Below the pieces are notes generated by a model. It saw only the letters and a program-made list of their open reading frames with translations, was not told the DNA's origin and searched no databases. Shown here piece after piece: positions 35,141 to 44,159 of a DNA stretch of 62,324 nt. Made by a program: the position numbers and the translations under genes. The DNA comes from Bacteroidales bacterium (GTDB taxonomy: Bacteria > Bacteroidota > Bacteroidia > Bacteroidales > JAFGHD01). The stretch spans positions 1 to 62,324 of the forward strand of contig JAFGME010000114.1 of NCBI GenBank assembly GCA_016927695.1. The letters are read 5' to 3'. Each line of letters starts with the position of its first letter. Within the stretch, counting starts at the first letter, position 1.

Positions 35141-36610
35141 ATGAAATATTTTAGAGCATTTTCAGCTTTTTTTGTCCTTACTTCCCTGATCCTTTCTTCA
35201 TGCACTGAAGAAAAATCAGCCACTACGGGCTGGGAATACAACAACCCGAAAAATGGAGGTTTTCAGGTGGTTGACTATATTGAGCAACCCACCGGGCCCG
35301 GCCTTGTCTTCGTGGAAGGAGGCACTTTTATGATGGGTTCTACCTATGATGATTACATGTATGAATGGCACAGCATACCCAGGCAGGTCACAGTGAAGTC
35401 GTTTTACTTAGATGAAACAGAAGTGGCCAATGTGGATTACCTTGAGTACCTCTACTGGTTGAACCGCGTTTTTGGTACCAATTATCCTGAAGTGTATAAA
35501 AAAGCCTTGCCCGACACCCTCGTTTGGAGGGAACGCCTGGCTTATAACGAACCTTTGGTCGAACTGTACCTCCGGCACCCTGCCTACCAGTATTACCCCG
35601 TGGTGGGTGTAAGCTGGGTGCAGGCAACCGACTACTGCGCATGGAGAACCGACAGGGTGAATGAAATGCTGCTGATACAAATGGGAATTCTTGATATGGA
35701 CCCCGACCAGATCGATGCCAATAATTTCAATACCGAAGCATACTTAGCCGGACAATATGAAGGTCTTGTAAGAGACAACCTCAAAGACCTCAACCCCAAC
35801 AGTACGGGCGAAAGAAAAGTAAGGACGGAAGACGGGATACTGCTTCCAAAATACCGGCTGCCCACCGAAGCCGAATGGGAATATGCAGCATTGGGACTTG
35901 TCGGCAACACTTACTTTGAAAGAACTGTTGACAGAAGAAATTACCCCTGGAATGGACATTATTTAAGGAACGACGATCAGGATATGCACGGAATTTTCAT
36001 GGCCAACTTCAAAAGGGGGCAGGGCGACTATATGGGCGTTGCAGGTAACCTTAACGATGCAGCCGTTGGACCTGCTCCCGTGGGTTCATTCTGGCCCAAC
36101 GACTACGGGCTGTATAATATGGCCGGCAATGTCTGCGAATGGGTAATGGATGTCTACAGACCGCTCACTCACGAAGACATGACAGATCTGAATCCCTTCA
36201 GAGGAAATGTGTTTCAAAGAAAAGAAAGGGATCCCGAAGGATTAATCACCGACAAGGACGACTACGGAAAACTGAAATACATTGATGAACCCATTGACGA
36301 ACTGGCCGACAGAAGAAACTACAGGAAAGCCAATAACATCAACTACCTCGACGGGGATTTCCAGTCGGCGCTGAATGATGAAGAATGGCTTAAATCAACT
36401 GAAGATTCTCATTCACAGACCATGTATGATTATTCTTTGACTACAATGATCAACGACAAGGCCAGAGTTTACAAAGGGGGCTCATGGAAAGATGTGGCTT
36501 ACTGGATGATGCCCGGCACCCGCAGATTCCTTGACGAAACATTAGCCACAGATTACATCGGGTTCAGATGTGCAATGGACAGGGTTGGCGGTCAGATAAG
36601 TTTCAGATAA
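35141..36610 (+). CDS. gldJ: GldJ: T9SS/gliding lipoprotein with FGE-sulfatase fold
   Basis: A 489-residue outer-membrane lipoprotein. The ATG at 35141 gives a clean signal with lipobox L-S-S-C (C21); a TTG three codons upstream is unlikely. The body is a formylglycine-generating-enzyme/SUMF1-like fold: F-V-E-G-G-T-F-M-M-G-S, D-E-T-E-V-A-N, Y-R-L-P-T-E-A-E-W-E-Y-A-A, G-L-Y-N-M-A-G-N-V-C-E-W-V, Y-K-G-G-S-W-K-D and a final G-F-R-C-A-M-D. Two long insertions are typical of GldJ. GldJ is structural, not enzymatic: it stabilises GldK and the T9SS trans-envelope complex. It lies 28 bases after the PorP/SprF gene and is followed by a terminator. Confidence 0.93.
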   Translation: MKYFRAFSAFFVLTSLILSSCTEEKSATTGWEYNNPKNGGFQVVDYIEQPTGPGLVFVEGGTFMMGSTYDDYMYEWHSIPRQVTVKSFYLDETEVANVDYLEYLYWLNRVFGTNYPEVYKKALPDTLVWRERLAYNEPLVELYLRHPAYQYYPVVGVSWVQATDYCAWRTDRVNEMLLIQMGILDMDPDQIDANNFNTEAYLAGQYEGLVRDNLKDLNPNSTGERKVRTEDGILLPKYRLPTEAEWEYAALGLVGNTYFERTVDRRNYPWNGHYLRNDDQDMHGIFMANFKRGQGDYMGVAGNLNDAAVGPAPVGSFWPNDYGLYNMAGNVCEWVMDVYRPLTHEDMTDLNPFRGNVFQRKERDPEGLITDKDDYGKLKYIDEPIDELADRRNYRKANNINYLDGDFQSALNDEEWLKSTEDSHSQTMYDYSLTTMINDKARVYKGGSWKDVAYWMMPGTRRFLDETLATDYIGFRCAMDRVGGQISFR

Positions 36611-36632
36611 TCAACTTCGCACAATGATATAG

Positions 36633-36665
36633 CCCCATCTCTTGTCAGGGATGGGGTTTCTTTTT
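36633..36665 (+). terminator. Terminator between gldJ and murF
   Basis: A 7-bp stem CCCCATC / GATGGGG (36633-36639 / 36650-36656) is followed by TTTCTTTTT. It ends 11 bases before the murF ATG, so murF transcription must come from read-through or from a promoter inside gldJ. Confidence 0.75.
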
Positions 36666-36675
36666 ACTCAGATAC

Positions 36676-37968
36676 ATGGACATAAAGGATTTATACAAGA
36701 TATTTTCAGAAAATCCGGTTATCTCAACCGATACGAGGAATATATCGCCGGGTTCCATCTTCTTTGCCCTAAAAGGAGAGCATTATGATGGTAATGACTT
36801 TGCTGCAGAAGCCCTCCGGAAAGGAGCGGCCTATGCTGTTATCGACAGACCGGGATTTATGCAGGGACAGGATCAATTCCTTCCGGTTTCCGATGTACTT
36901 TCCACCCTGCAAAAACTTGCCGCCCTGCACAGGAAAACAACCCATTGCAACGTGATCGCCATCACCGGCTCCAATGGAAAAACAACAACGAAAGAACTGA
37001 TTTTCTGTGTGTTAAAACAGAAATACCATTCCGTGGCAACGGCAGGAAACCTGAACAACCATATCGGGGTGCCACTGACCTTATTATCATTGGAGAAGAC
37101 CACCGAATTTGCCATTGTGGAAATGGGCGCCAACCATCCCGGGGAGATTGGGAAGCTTTGTGAAATGGCTGCTCCCGGCTTCGGGCTCATTACCAACATC
37201 GGCAAAGCCCACCTTGAAGGTTTCGGAAGCCTTGAAGGGGTGATCAGGGCTAAAAGCGAACTCTACCATTATATCAAAATACACGGTGGCGCCATATTCA
37301 TCAACACGAAAAACGAAATCCTCAGGAACATCGGATCAGGTATAAATAAGATCACCTATGGGGAGGACGAAGACAACTTTTGCCAGGGGCAAGCCGTATC
37401 CGGACATCCATACCTTGAGATAAGATACAGGTGGAAAAACAGGGAATACACCCTGCACACGAATCTTACCGGTATTTATAATACGGAAAATGTGCTTGCC
37501 GCCGTTTGCACAGGCTTGTATTTTAACGTCGATCCTGAAAAAATCAACCTTGCAATTGAGGGTTATGTGCCTTCCAATAACCGGTCGCAGGTTATCCGCA
37601 CCGCAACCAATGTAGTTGTGCTGGATGCCTACAACGCCAATCCGACAAGCATGAAAGCCAGCATTGAAAGTTTTCTTGATTTTCAGGGAGAAAACAAAAT
37701 GATGATACTTGGAGATATGCTTGAATTGGGTGAAGCCTCAGAACCGGAACATTATAAACTGGCAGACTTTGTCCTTTCAACCCCGGTCAGCCGTGTGATC
37801 CTGACCGGCCATCATTTTGAAAATATTGCCCGTAAGAGGGGAATTCCAGGTTTCAGATCAACCGGAGCGCTTTGTGACTGGCTCAAAAAAAACCCTGTTG
37901 AAAACTCAACCATACTGATCAAGGGATCGCGAAAGTTAAAACTGGAAACCGTTGTGAACTACTTATAA
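36676..37968 (+). CDS. murF: MurF: UDP-MurNAc-tripeptide:D-Ala-D-Ala ligase
   Basis: A 430-residue cytoplasmic ATP-dependent ligase that adds D-Ala-D-Ala to the UDP-MurNAc-tripeptide, completing the peptidoglycan stem precursor. The N-terminal domain has S-T-D-T-R-N-I and F-F-A-L-K-G-E-H-Y-D-G. The central domain has the P-loop I-T-G-S-N-G-K-T-T-T-K-E, E-M-G-A-N-H-P-G-E-I and N-I-G-K-A-H-L-E-G-F-G-S. The C-terminal domain has D-A-Y-N-A-N-P-T-S-M and G-D-M-L-E-L-G. The length is normal. It follows the gldJ terminator, and anmK starts one base after its stop, so murF-anmK is an operon for cell-wall synthesis and recycling. Confidence 0.95.
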   Translation: MDIKDLYKIFSENPVISTDTRNISPGSIFFALKGEHYDGNDFAAEALRKGAAYAVIDRPGFMQGQDQFLPVSDVLSTLQKLAALHRKTTHCNVIAITGSNGKTTTKELIFCVLKQKYHSVATAGNLNNHIGVPLTLLSLEKTTEFAIVEMGANHPGEIGKLCEMAAPGFGLITNIGKAHLEGFGSLEGVIRAKSELYHYIKIHGGAIFINTKNEILRNIGSGINKITYGEDEDNFCQGQAVSGHPYLEIRYRWKNREYTLHTNLTGIYNTENVLAAVCTGLYFNVDPEKINLAIEGYVPSNNRSQVIRTATNVVVLDAYNANPTSMKASIESFLDFQGENKMMILGDMLELGEASEPEHYKLADFVLSTPVSRVILTGHHFENIARKRGIPGFRSTGALCDWLKKNPVENSTILIKGSRKLKLETVVNYL

Positions 37969-37969
37969 A

Positions 37970-39031
37970 ATGAAGGAATACCGTATCCTTGGATTAATGT
38001 CTGGGACTTCGCTTGACGGGGTTGACCTGGCAGGCTGCAGGTTCATTAAGGAGAAGGAAAAATGGAATTATGAAATCGATTGTGCCGAAACCATTCCATA
38101 CCCTGATGAATGGCGTTTGAAGCTTACGGGGAGCATGGATGAAACGGCTGCCGGGCTGGCACGGCTGCACATGGAATATGGCCGTTATTTAGGCGAGCTG
38201 TCACGGCAATTCATCGGAAAATACCGCCTCAGGCCCGATTACATTTCATCCCACGGGCATACGGTCTTTCACCGGCCTGAAGAAGGCATGACTTTTCAAC
38301 TCGGATCAGGGGCTGCCATTTCTGCCGTTTCCGGTTTACCGGTGATCTGCGATTTCAGATCCGGGGATGTTGCGCTTGGAGGGCAGGGAGCGCCCCTTGT
38401 ACCTGTGGGTGATGCCCTCCTGTTTCCGGAGTATGACTTTTGTCTGAACATCGGAGGGATTGCCAATGTTTCCTTCAATGACATTCATGGAAACAGGGTG
38501 GCTTATGATATTTGCCCGGCCAATATGGTCCTGAACCGTCTGGCATTGGAAGCCGGAAAATGGTTCGATAAGGATGGCGATAAGGCGCGCGAAGGCGAAA
38601 CAAACGTTTCCTTAATGAATGAGTTAAATAAAATCGGGTTTTACCGGCTTCATCCTCCCAAAACGTTAGGAAAAGAATACATCTCAAAACATTTTTTCCC
38701 TCTGATCGATCGTCCTGGCCTTTCGTTGACCTGCAGATTGAGGACATTTACCGAACATATCGCTCAACGTATTGGATTGGCCATAAAAGATCATCCGCAT
38801 GGAAAAGCGCTTGTGACCGGTGGAGGGGCGAAAAACAAATTCCTCATTGAAAGGTTGAATGAAAATACCCCCTGCAGGATTGAAATACCCGATGAAGAAC
38901 TGGTTGATTTCAGGGAAGCATTGATCTTTGCCTTTCTGGGAGCGCTGAGGATCGAAAACATCCCAAACAGCCTGAAGAGTGTTTCCGGAGCTTTACGTGA
39001 CAATACCGGAGGTACGGTTTATTCTGTTTGA
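37970..39031 (+). CDS. anmK: AnmK: anhydro-N-acetylmuramic acid kinase
   Basis: A 353-residue kinase that hydrolyses the anhydro ring of 1,6-anhydroMurNAc and phosphorylates it to MurNAc-6-phosphate, a peptidoglycan recycling step. Motifs: G-L-M-S-G-T-S-L-D-G-V-D near the N-terminus, the substrate site S-S-H-G-H-T-V-F-H, N-I-G-G-I-A-N-V, a D-x-x-P-A-N segment, and V-T-G-G-G-A-K-N near the end for ATP binding. The start is one base after the murF stop, implying a shared transcript, and the gene ends at a bidirectional terminator before the convergent nhaD. Confidence 0.95.
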   Translation: MKEYRILGLMSGTSLDGVDLAGCRFIKEKEKWNYEIDCAETIPYPDEWRLKLTGSMDETAAGLARLHMEYGRYLGELSRQFIGKYRLRPDYISSHGHTVFHRPEEGMTFQLGSGAAISAVSGLPVICDFRSGDVALGGQGAPLVPVGDALLFPEYDFCLNIGGIANVSFNDIHGNRVAYDICPANMVLNRLALEAGKWFDKDGDKAREGETNVSLMNELNKIGFYRLHPPKTLGKEYISKHFFPLIDRPGLSLTCRLRTFTEHIAQRIGLAIKDHPHGKALVTGGGAKNKFLIERLNENTPCRIEIPDEELVDFREALIFAFLGALRIENIPNSLKSVSGALRDNTGGTVYSV

Positions 39032-39074
39032 CCGGTAACTATTGCTGTTTTAAGGAACTTTCGTATTTATCCGC

Positions 39075-39108
39075 AAAAAGGCTGACCCTTGGGGGATCAG
39101 CCTCTTTC
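39075..39108. terminator. Bidirectional terminator between anmK and nhaD
   Basis: Stem AGGCTGA / TCAGCCT (39079-39085 / 39097-39103) with a run of A on the left (39075-39079) and a T-rich tract on the right, so it can serve both convergent genes. Confidence 0.7.
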
Positions 39109-39129
39109 TGTCTGAAACATATCTCTTTA

Positions 39130-40569
39130 TCAGCCAAATATCATCACCTGCACGTAATAAGCTGCAGCCCCGGCAAAATAACCCAGGAGGGCAAGCAAAC
39201 TGATCCGTTTGAGGTACCATATAAAATCGATCTTTTCCATTCCCATGGCTGCAACCCCTGCTGCCGAGCCTATGATCAGGATGCTTCCGCCTGTTCCTGC
39301 AGTATAGGCAAGGAAGGTCCAGAAATGCCCGTCAATCATAAAATGGCTTTCATAGGCCTGTTGTGCAAGCGGAAGGGCCGCTAAAGCCTCAGGCGTTACA
39401 ATGGGATACATGCCCATAGCGCCGGCCACAAGCGGCACGTTATCGACTATGGCGCTTAAAATCCCAATGGCAAGGTCAATGGTATAAATGTTACCCAGGT
39501 GTTCGTCAAGATAACCGGCGAGTAACTGTAATTGTCCGCCTGAAGCAAGACTGGAAACAGCGGTCAGAATCCCTAAAAAGAACAGTACAGTGGGCACATC
39601 CACACGTCTCAGAATTCCAACCACTGAAAGTTTTCTCCTGTCTTCTACAGATTTATTACGGTGCATGATCTCAGTGGTAACCCACATAACCCCTAAGCCA
39701 AACAACATTCCAAGATATGGATCAAGATGGGTAACGGTTTTAAAAACAGGCACAAACAAGAGGGAGCCAACTCCCAGGAACAGGATGGTTTTACGTTCAT
39801 TCAGCGTGGTAAACTCCTTGTCTTCCTCCGTATGCAGTTTTGGTCTTGTGACATTGCCCTTCATCGTAAAACTAAGCAATGCAAGAGGAACCACCATGGT
39901 GACCAGGCTTGGGAATAACACTCCTGTAATAATGCTCACCGTGGTTACCTGTCCACCGATCCACAGCATGATGGTGGTGACGTCTCCGATGGGCGACCAA
40001 GCGCCGCCGGCATTTGCAGCCAGAATAATCATACTGGCAAAAAACCATCTTGCCATTTTATCATCCACCAGTTTTCTCAGCAGGGCCACCATTACAATGG
40101 TAGTGGTGAGATTATCGAGGACTGCCGACATAAAAAAAGTAAGAAAACTCAGTATCCATAACAGCTTTACCTTGCTGGTGGTCCGGATCTTATCGGTGAT
40201 CACCCTGAAACCTTCATGCTGATCCACTATTTCCACGATGGTCATAGCGCCCAGAAGGAAGAACAATATACGGGCAATTTCAGCCAGGTGATGATAAAGT
40301 TCATGATGAGTGATGAAATAGAGGATTTGATCATGGGTGCCGGCGCCCGGATGGCTCTTCATGAAATCCTGAAAATCTGTACTTTCCAGCCAGTGATGCC
40401 ATGCAGGGCTGTGGCCGAGATGTAAAATTTCTTCTGCGCCAAAAACCAGGGCAACCCAGGTTAACACACCTGTGAGCAGGGCGGAGGCCGCTTTATCGAC
40501 CTTGATCGGGTGTTCCAGGGCAATAGCCGTATATCCCAGAACAAAAACCACTACCATTAAAATAAACAT
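39130..40569 (-). CDS. nhaD: NhaD-type sodium:proton antiporter
   Basis: A 479-residue inner-membrane ion transporter with about 11-12 hydrophobic helices, member of the IT superfamily. Start: the ATG at 40567-40569 precedes the first helix (F-I-L-M-V-V-V-F-V-L-G-Y); 21 codons of open frame upstream are basic and unlikely. Characteristic segments include S-A-V-L-D-N-L-T-T-T-I-V-M, N-A-G-G-A-W-S-P-I-G-D-V-T-T-I-M, S-A-I-V-D-N-V-P-L-V-A-G-A and T-A-G-T-G-G-S-I-L-I-I-G-S-A-A-G. An unusual His-rich loop lies near residues 50-95. It exchanges Na+ or Li+ for protons in pH and salt homeostasis. Transcribed alone and divergently from exbB. Confidence 0.9.
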   Translation of the reverse strand: MFILMVVVFVLGYTAIALEHPIKVDKAASALLTGVLTWVALVFGAEEILHLGHSPAWHHWLESTDFQDFMKSHPGAGTHDQILYFITHHELYHHLAEIARILFFLLGAMTIVEIVDQHEGFRVITDKIRTTSKVKLLWILSFLTFFMSAVLDNLTTTIVMVALLRKLVDDKMARWFFASMIILAANAGGAWSPIGDVTTIMLWIGGQVTTVSIITGVLFPSLVTMVVPLALLSFTMKGNVTRPKLHTEEDKEFTTLNERKTILFLGVGSLLFVPVFKTVTHLDPYLGMLFGLGVMWVTTEIMHRNKSVEDRRKLSVVGILRRVDVPTVLFFLGILTAVSSLASGGQLQLLAGYLDEHLGNIYTIDLAIGILSAIVDNVPLVAGAMGMYPIVTPEALAALPLAQQAYESHFMIDGHFWTFLAYTAGTGGSILIIGSAAGVAAMGMEKIDFIWYLKRISLLALLGYFAGAAAYYVQVMIFG

Positions 40570-40795
40570 AATTGCAATACGTTTTAGTTCGTAAAATCGG
40601 CGCAAAAATAATTTTTTTTCATAGAAATACATAATTATTTAAATTATTGGCATTTGATCCCGAACAGATTAAAGTCGTGTGCAATATCCATTCTTGGCTC
40701 TCAATTAACATGCAGGTGTTTATAATTAATTCCCTGTTTTAAAACCACCTCACGATTATGGGATAACTTTACCCGAACAATCAAAATAACATCTT

Positions 40796-41521
40796 ATGAT
40801 CACAGGTTTTTTATTACAGATCACTCAAAACACTCAACTGGTTGCCGACACGCTGAACGGGATGGCCGGGGAGATTACCGGAGGGCAGGGGAAGTTGTCC
40901 TTGTCATTGTGGGAGCTTACCATGAAAGGCGGATGGATAATGGCCATACTTGCAATAATGTCAGTGATTGCAGTTTACATTTTCTTTGAAAGGTTTTTTG
41001 CCATCAACCGCAGTTCAAAAGAAGAAAAGAACTTCATGAATAACATCAGGGATTTCATACAGCAGGGAAGGATAGATTCTGCCGTTACCCTCTGCAGAAA
41101 CAACACCTCCCCTATCTCCAGGATGATTGAGAAAGGGCTGGCCCGGATCGGCAAACCCCTCAACGATATAAACACAGCCATTGAGAATGTCGGGAAACTT
41201 GAAGTTTCAAGGCTTGAAAAAAACATTGCCGCTTTGGCCACCATCTCCGGTACAGCTCCCATGCTGGGTTTCTTAGGAACGGTGATCGGAATGATCCGCG
41301 CTTTTTACGACATGTCCATGGCGGGCAATAACATTGATATTGCATTGCTTTCCACCGGCATTTACCAGGCTATGGTAACGACTGTAGCCGGTCTTATTGT
41401 GGGTATAATTGCCTACGTATGCTACAATGTCCTGGTTGCAAGGATTGAAAAGCTTGTTTTCATTCTTGAGGCCCGGGCCACAGAGTTTATGGATGTTTTG
41501 CATGAACCCTCCTTAAAGTAA
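40796..41521 (+). CDS. exbB: ExbB/TolQ/MotA-family proton channel
   Basis: A 241-residue inner-membrane protein with three helices: about 45-68, then after a cytoplasmic loop about 150-172 and 190-212. The family core G-T-A-P-M-L-G-F-L-G-T-V-I-G-M-I-R-A-F, followed by I-Y-Q-A-M-V-T-T-V-A-G-L-I-V-G-I, is complete. With ExbD it forms the proton-driven motor that energises TonB. It starts a four-gene operon (exbB, exbD, tonB-like, folC) with gaps of 7, 14 and 0 bases. A TAACTTTA word at 40764-40771 could be the -7 element. The N-terminal 40 residues are a periplasmic extension frequent in Bacteroidota. Confidence 0.92.
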   Translation: MITGFLLQITQNTQLVADTLNGMAGEITGGQGKLSLSLWELTMKGGWIMAILAIMSVIAVYIFFERFFAINRSSKEEKNFMNNIRDFIQQGRIDSAVTLCRNNTSPISRMIEKGLARIGKPLNDINTAIENVGKLEVSRLEKNIAALATISGTAPMLGFLGTVIGMIRAFYDMSMAGNNIDIALLSTGIYQAMVTTVAGLIVGIIAYVCYNVLVARIEKLVFILEARATEFMDVLHEPSLK

Positions 41522-41528
41522 AAGCAGT

Positions 41529-41945
41529 ATGCCCATCAAAACAAGGAATAAAAGAAAAACCGATTTCAGTACGGCTTCCATGTCGGACCTGGTGTTTCTT
41601 TTGCTGATTTTCTTTATGCTGACATCTACCCTTGTTGCGCCCAATGCCATCAAATTATTATTGCCAAAAAGCGACAGCAGAACGATAGAACCGCCACCAA
41701 AAATCACGGTCTCCATCAACAATTCCTATGAATATTTTCTGCAGGGGGTTGAGGTGGATGAGTTTGCACTGGCGAATGGCCTTGAACAGAAACTGGCAGG
41801 ACAGGAATCGGCCTCCATCAGGCTTGAAGCCGACCGCACTGTTCCGGTGCAATATGTTATCAATGTGATTGATGTGGTGAACGACCTCAACAAAAAGAAC
41901 AAATCGCGTCATAAAGTGATCATGGCCACCAGTCCGAAAAAATAA
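41529..41945 (+). CDS. exbD: ExbD/TolR-family biopolymer transport protein
   Basis: A 138-residue protein with a short basic cytoplasmic start (K-T-R-N-K-R-K-T-D-F-S-T-A-S-M-S-D-L-V-F), a single membrane helix (F-L-L-L-I-F-F-M-L-T-S-T) and a periplasmic domain. The Asp at the start of the helix in M-S-D-L is the expected proton-carrying residue. It partners with the upstream ExbB. Length and layout are standard. The gap to the TonB-like gene is 14 bases. Confidence 0.92.
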   Translation: MPIKTRNKRKTDFSTASMSDLVFLLLIFFMLTSTLVAPNAIKLLLPKSDSRTIEPPPKITVSINNSYEYFLQGVEVDEFALANGLEQKLAGQESASIRLEADRTVPVQYVINVIDVVNDLNKKNKSRHKVIMATSPKK

Positions 41946-41959
41946 GGAACCATTCCGTT

Positions 41960-42742
41960 ATGGCTGAAAAACAAAATAAATACAAAGGAATTGCAGGGAC
42001 GGTACTGTTTCACCTGATCCTTTTTTTCCTCCTGATTTTCATGGGATTGTCCACCCCTCTGCCTCTGCCTGAAGAAGAGGGTGTAGAGGTAAATCTGGGC
42101 ACAGACACCGAGGGTTCAGGCGCCGTGCAGCCCGAAGCAACCCGGGCATCTGCCCCTGAAAATGTTCCCCCTCCGGCTGAATCATCGGAGGATGAAAACA
42201 TATCCACCCAGGTAGCCGAAGAAGCCCCAGTGATTGAAAACAAAGGCAGAGAGAAGCCCAAACCTGTTCCTTCACACACAAAACCGGTCAACAAGGAACC
42301 TGTCGAAGAAAAGCCGGTAGTGAACCCCGATGCCCTTTACAAAGGAAAAAACAAACAAACGGGAGAGCAGGTAAACCAGGGCGAAACCGGCGGTGAAGGT
42401 GACCAGGGTATGCCAGACGGAACGCCGGATGCATCCAATTACATTGGCCCCGGAGGTCAGGGCGACGGGTTGTCATTCAATCTGACAGGCCGTTCCCCTA
42501 AATATCTTCCGAAACCTTCAAACGCTTTTAATGAGAATGGCACTGTGGTTGTCCAGATCACCGTGGATAAATACGGAAAAGTGACCCGGTCTGTCGCCAT
42601 CGATAAAGGGTCAAACACTACCAGCGCCACACTTAGAAAGCTGGCTGTGGAGGCAGCAGGCAAAGCCATTTTCAATGCCAATCCCGATGCCCCGGAAGAA
42701 CAAAAAGGGACCATCACATACCACTTCATCGTTAAAAACTGA
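41960..42742 (+). CDS. TonB-family energy transducer
   Basis: A 260-residue protein with one N-terminal helix (about 12-32, T-V-L-F-H-L-I-L-F-F-L-L-I-F). A long Pro/Glu/Lys/Gly-rich periplasmic spacer (about 45-165) follows, then a C-terminal domain with V-V-V-Q-I-T-V-D-K-Y-G-K-V and G-T-I-T-Y-H-F-I-V-K-N, the TonB/TolA-type end. It should carry energy from ExbBD to outer-membrane TonB-dependent transporters. Its stop is directly followed by the folC ATG. Several TonB paralogues per genome are usual in this phylum, so the transporter partner is unknown. Confidence 0.85.
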   Translation: MAEKQNKYKGIAGTVLFHLILFFLLIFMGLSTPLPLPEEEGVEVNLGTDTEGSGAVQPEATRASAPENVPPPAESSEDENISTQVAEEAPVIENKGREKPKPVPSHTKPVNKEPVEEKPVVNPDALYKGKNKQTGEQVNQGETGGEGDQGMPDGTPDASNYIGPGGQGDGLSFNLTGRSPKYLPKPSNAFNENGTVVVQITVDKYGKVTRSVAIDKGSNTTSATLRKLAVEAAGKAIFNANPDAPEEQKGTITYHFIVKN

Positions 42743-44032
42743 ATGGACTACCCGGAAACCCTTTCCTACCTTTATGAACAATTGCCTATGTTCCAGAGGA
42801 TAGGAGCTGCAGCATATAAAGCTGATCTGAGCAACACGATTCAACTCAATAAAATCCTCGGAAACCCTGAGCTGGCTTTCCCTTCAGTCCATATTGCAGG
42901 CACCAATGGCAAAGGTTCTGTGGCGCACATTACGGCATCGGTACTTCAGGAATCAGGATATAAAACAGGCTTATACACTTCCCCTCATCTCCGGGATTTC
43001 AGGGAAAGGATCAGAATCAACGGGAAAAAAATCAGCAAAGGTTTCATTACCGCATTTGTGAAACAACACAAACCTCTTTTTGCACCCGTTAAACCCTCCT
43101 TTTTTGAACTGACCTTCAGCATGGCGATGAGTTATTTCAACGAAAACAAAATTGATATTGCCGTGGTAGAAACAGGCATGGGTGGAAGGCTCGACTCCAC
43201 CAATACAGTTAGATCCATTCTTTCGGTCATCACCAACATCAGCTTTGACCATACCATGTTTTTAGGCAACACGCTTGAAAAAATAGCTGCTGAAAAAGCA
43301 GGTATCATCAAACCGGGCATTCCGGTAGTGATCGGTGAAACTTCAGAGATAACCAGGGAGGTTTTCGGACAGGCTGCTTCCAAAGCAGGTTCGCCCATGG
43401 TTTTTGCAGACCGGATGTATGTTGTTGAAATGAAAAAAACAGGCCGGACCGGCATGCCTGTTTTTGACATCCGTAAAAACGGAATTACCCTTCTTAGTGA
43501 TATCCGTTGCCCGCTGGGGGGCATCTATCAGCAGAAAAACCTGGCTACGGCATGCCAGACAATAGAAATACTGGATAAAAACGGATGGAAAATCCCTGCT
43601 ATAAAAATTGCCGCCGGCATTGAGAAAGTAACTAAAAATACGGGCTTCAAAGGCAGATGGCAGGTCATTGGCAGAAAACCGCTCATTATTTGTGACACGG
43701 CACACAATGAAGCAGGCCTTCGGTTTGTTCTGAGTCAACTGCCTGAAATCCCCCACAGGAGGCTTCACATGGTGACCGGTTTTGTCAGTGACAAGGACAT
43801 TGACCGGTTGTTGAATCTTTTACCCTGTTCAGCCACCTTTTATTTCTGCAAACCTGATGTGCCGAGAGGCCTGGATCAAAACACCCTTCAGCAGCTTGCC
43901 CGGACAAAGGGGCTTCACGGGCTGGCCTGCCCTTCTGTTACAAAAGCGCTGGAAGAGGCAAAAAAAAATGCTTCTGCAGATGACCTTATTTTCATCGGTG
44001 GAAGCACTTTTGTTGTGGCAGAAGTGGTATAA
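42743..44032 (+). CDS. folC: FolC: dihydrofolate synthase / folylpolyglutamate synthase
   Basis: A 429-residue Mur-ligase-fold enzyme adding glutamate to dihydropteroate and folates. Motifs: P-loop A-G-T-N-G-K-G-S-V-A-H, T-S-P-H-L-R-D-F-R-E-R-I-R-I-N-G, E-T-G-M-G-G-R-L-D-S-T-N and A-H-N-E-A-G-L-R in the C-terminal domain. The start abuts the TonB-like stop with no gap, so it is co-translated in an otherwise transport-related operon; the link is probably only positional. Some 120 bases later a convergent protease gene ends. Confidence 0.93.
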   Translation: MDYPETLSYLYEQLPMFQRIGAAAYKADLSNTIQLNKILGNPELAFPSVHIAGTNGKGSVAHITASVLQESGYKTGLYTSPHLRDFRERIRINGKKISKGFITAFVKQHKPLFAPVKPSFFELTFSMAMSYFNENKIDIAVVETGMGGRLDSTNTVRSILSVITNISFDHTMFLGNTLEKIAAEKAGIIKPGIPVVIGETSEITREVFGQAASKAGSPMVFADRMYVVEMKKTGRTGMPVFDIRKNGITLLSDIRCPLGGIYQQKNLATACQTIEILDKNGWKIPAIKIAAGIEKVTKNTGFKGRWQVIGRKPLIICDTAHNEAGLRFVLSQLPEIPHRRLHMVTGFVSDKDIDRLLNLLPCSATFYFCKPDVPRGLDQNTLQQLARTKGLHGLACPSVTKALEEAKKNASADDLIFIGGSTFVVAEVV

Positions 44033-44091
44033 CCACGCTCATATGAAAAAGAACAAATTCCCGCGAAAACCTGAAAACAGATTTCCCATTT

Positions 44092-44139
44092 TTCACATCA
44101 CAGCTTGTTGAGAAAAATCCCTTCGGGCACTGATGTGAA
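44092..44139. other. Inverted repeat between convergent folC and S41 protease genes
   Basis: A perfect 9-bp inverted repeat TTCACATCA / TGATGTGAA (44092-44100 / 44131-44139) encloses 30 bases that contain a small CCC-TT-CGGG hairpin. There is no T run on either side, so it is not a standard terminator, but its place between two converging stops suggests a transcription-stop or RNA-stability role. Confidence 0.4.
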
Positions 44140-44159
44140 TATCATATCAACTCAATCCC

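Noticed and set aside
39590-40222. 210-codon open frame on the plus strand
   Set aside because: It is antisense to the well-supported nhaD gene; its product is low in structure and has no family features.
44044-44109. 22-codon ATG frame after folC
   Set aside because: Too short, no ribosome-binding site, and it overlaps the inverted repeat.
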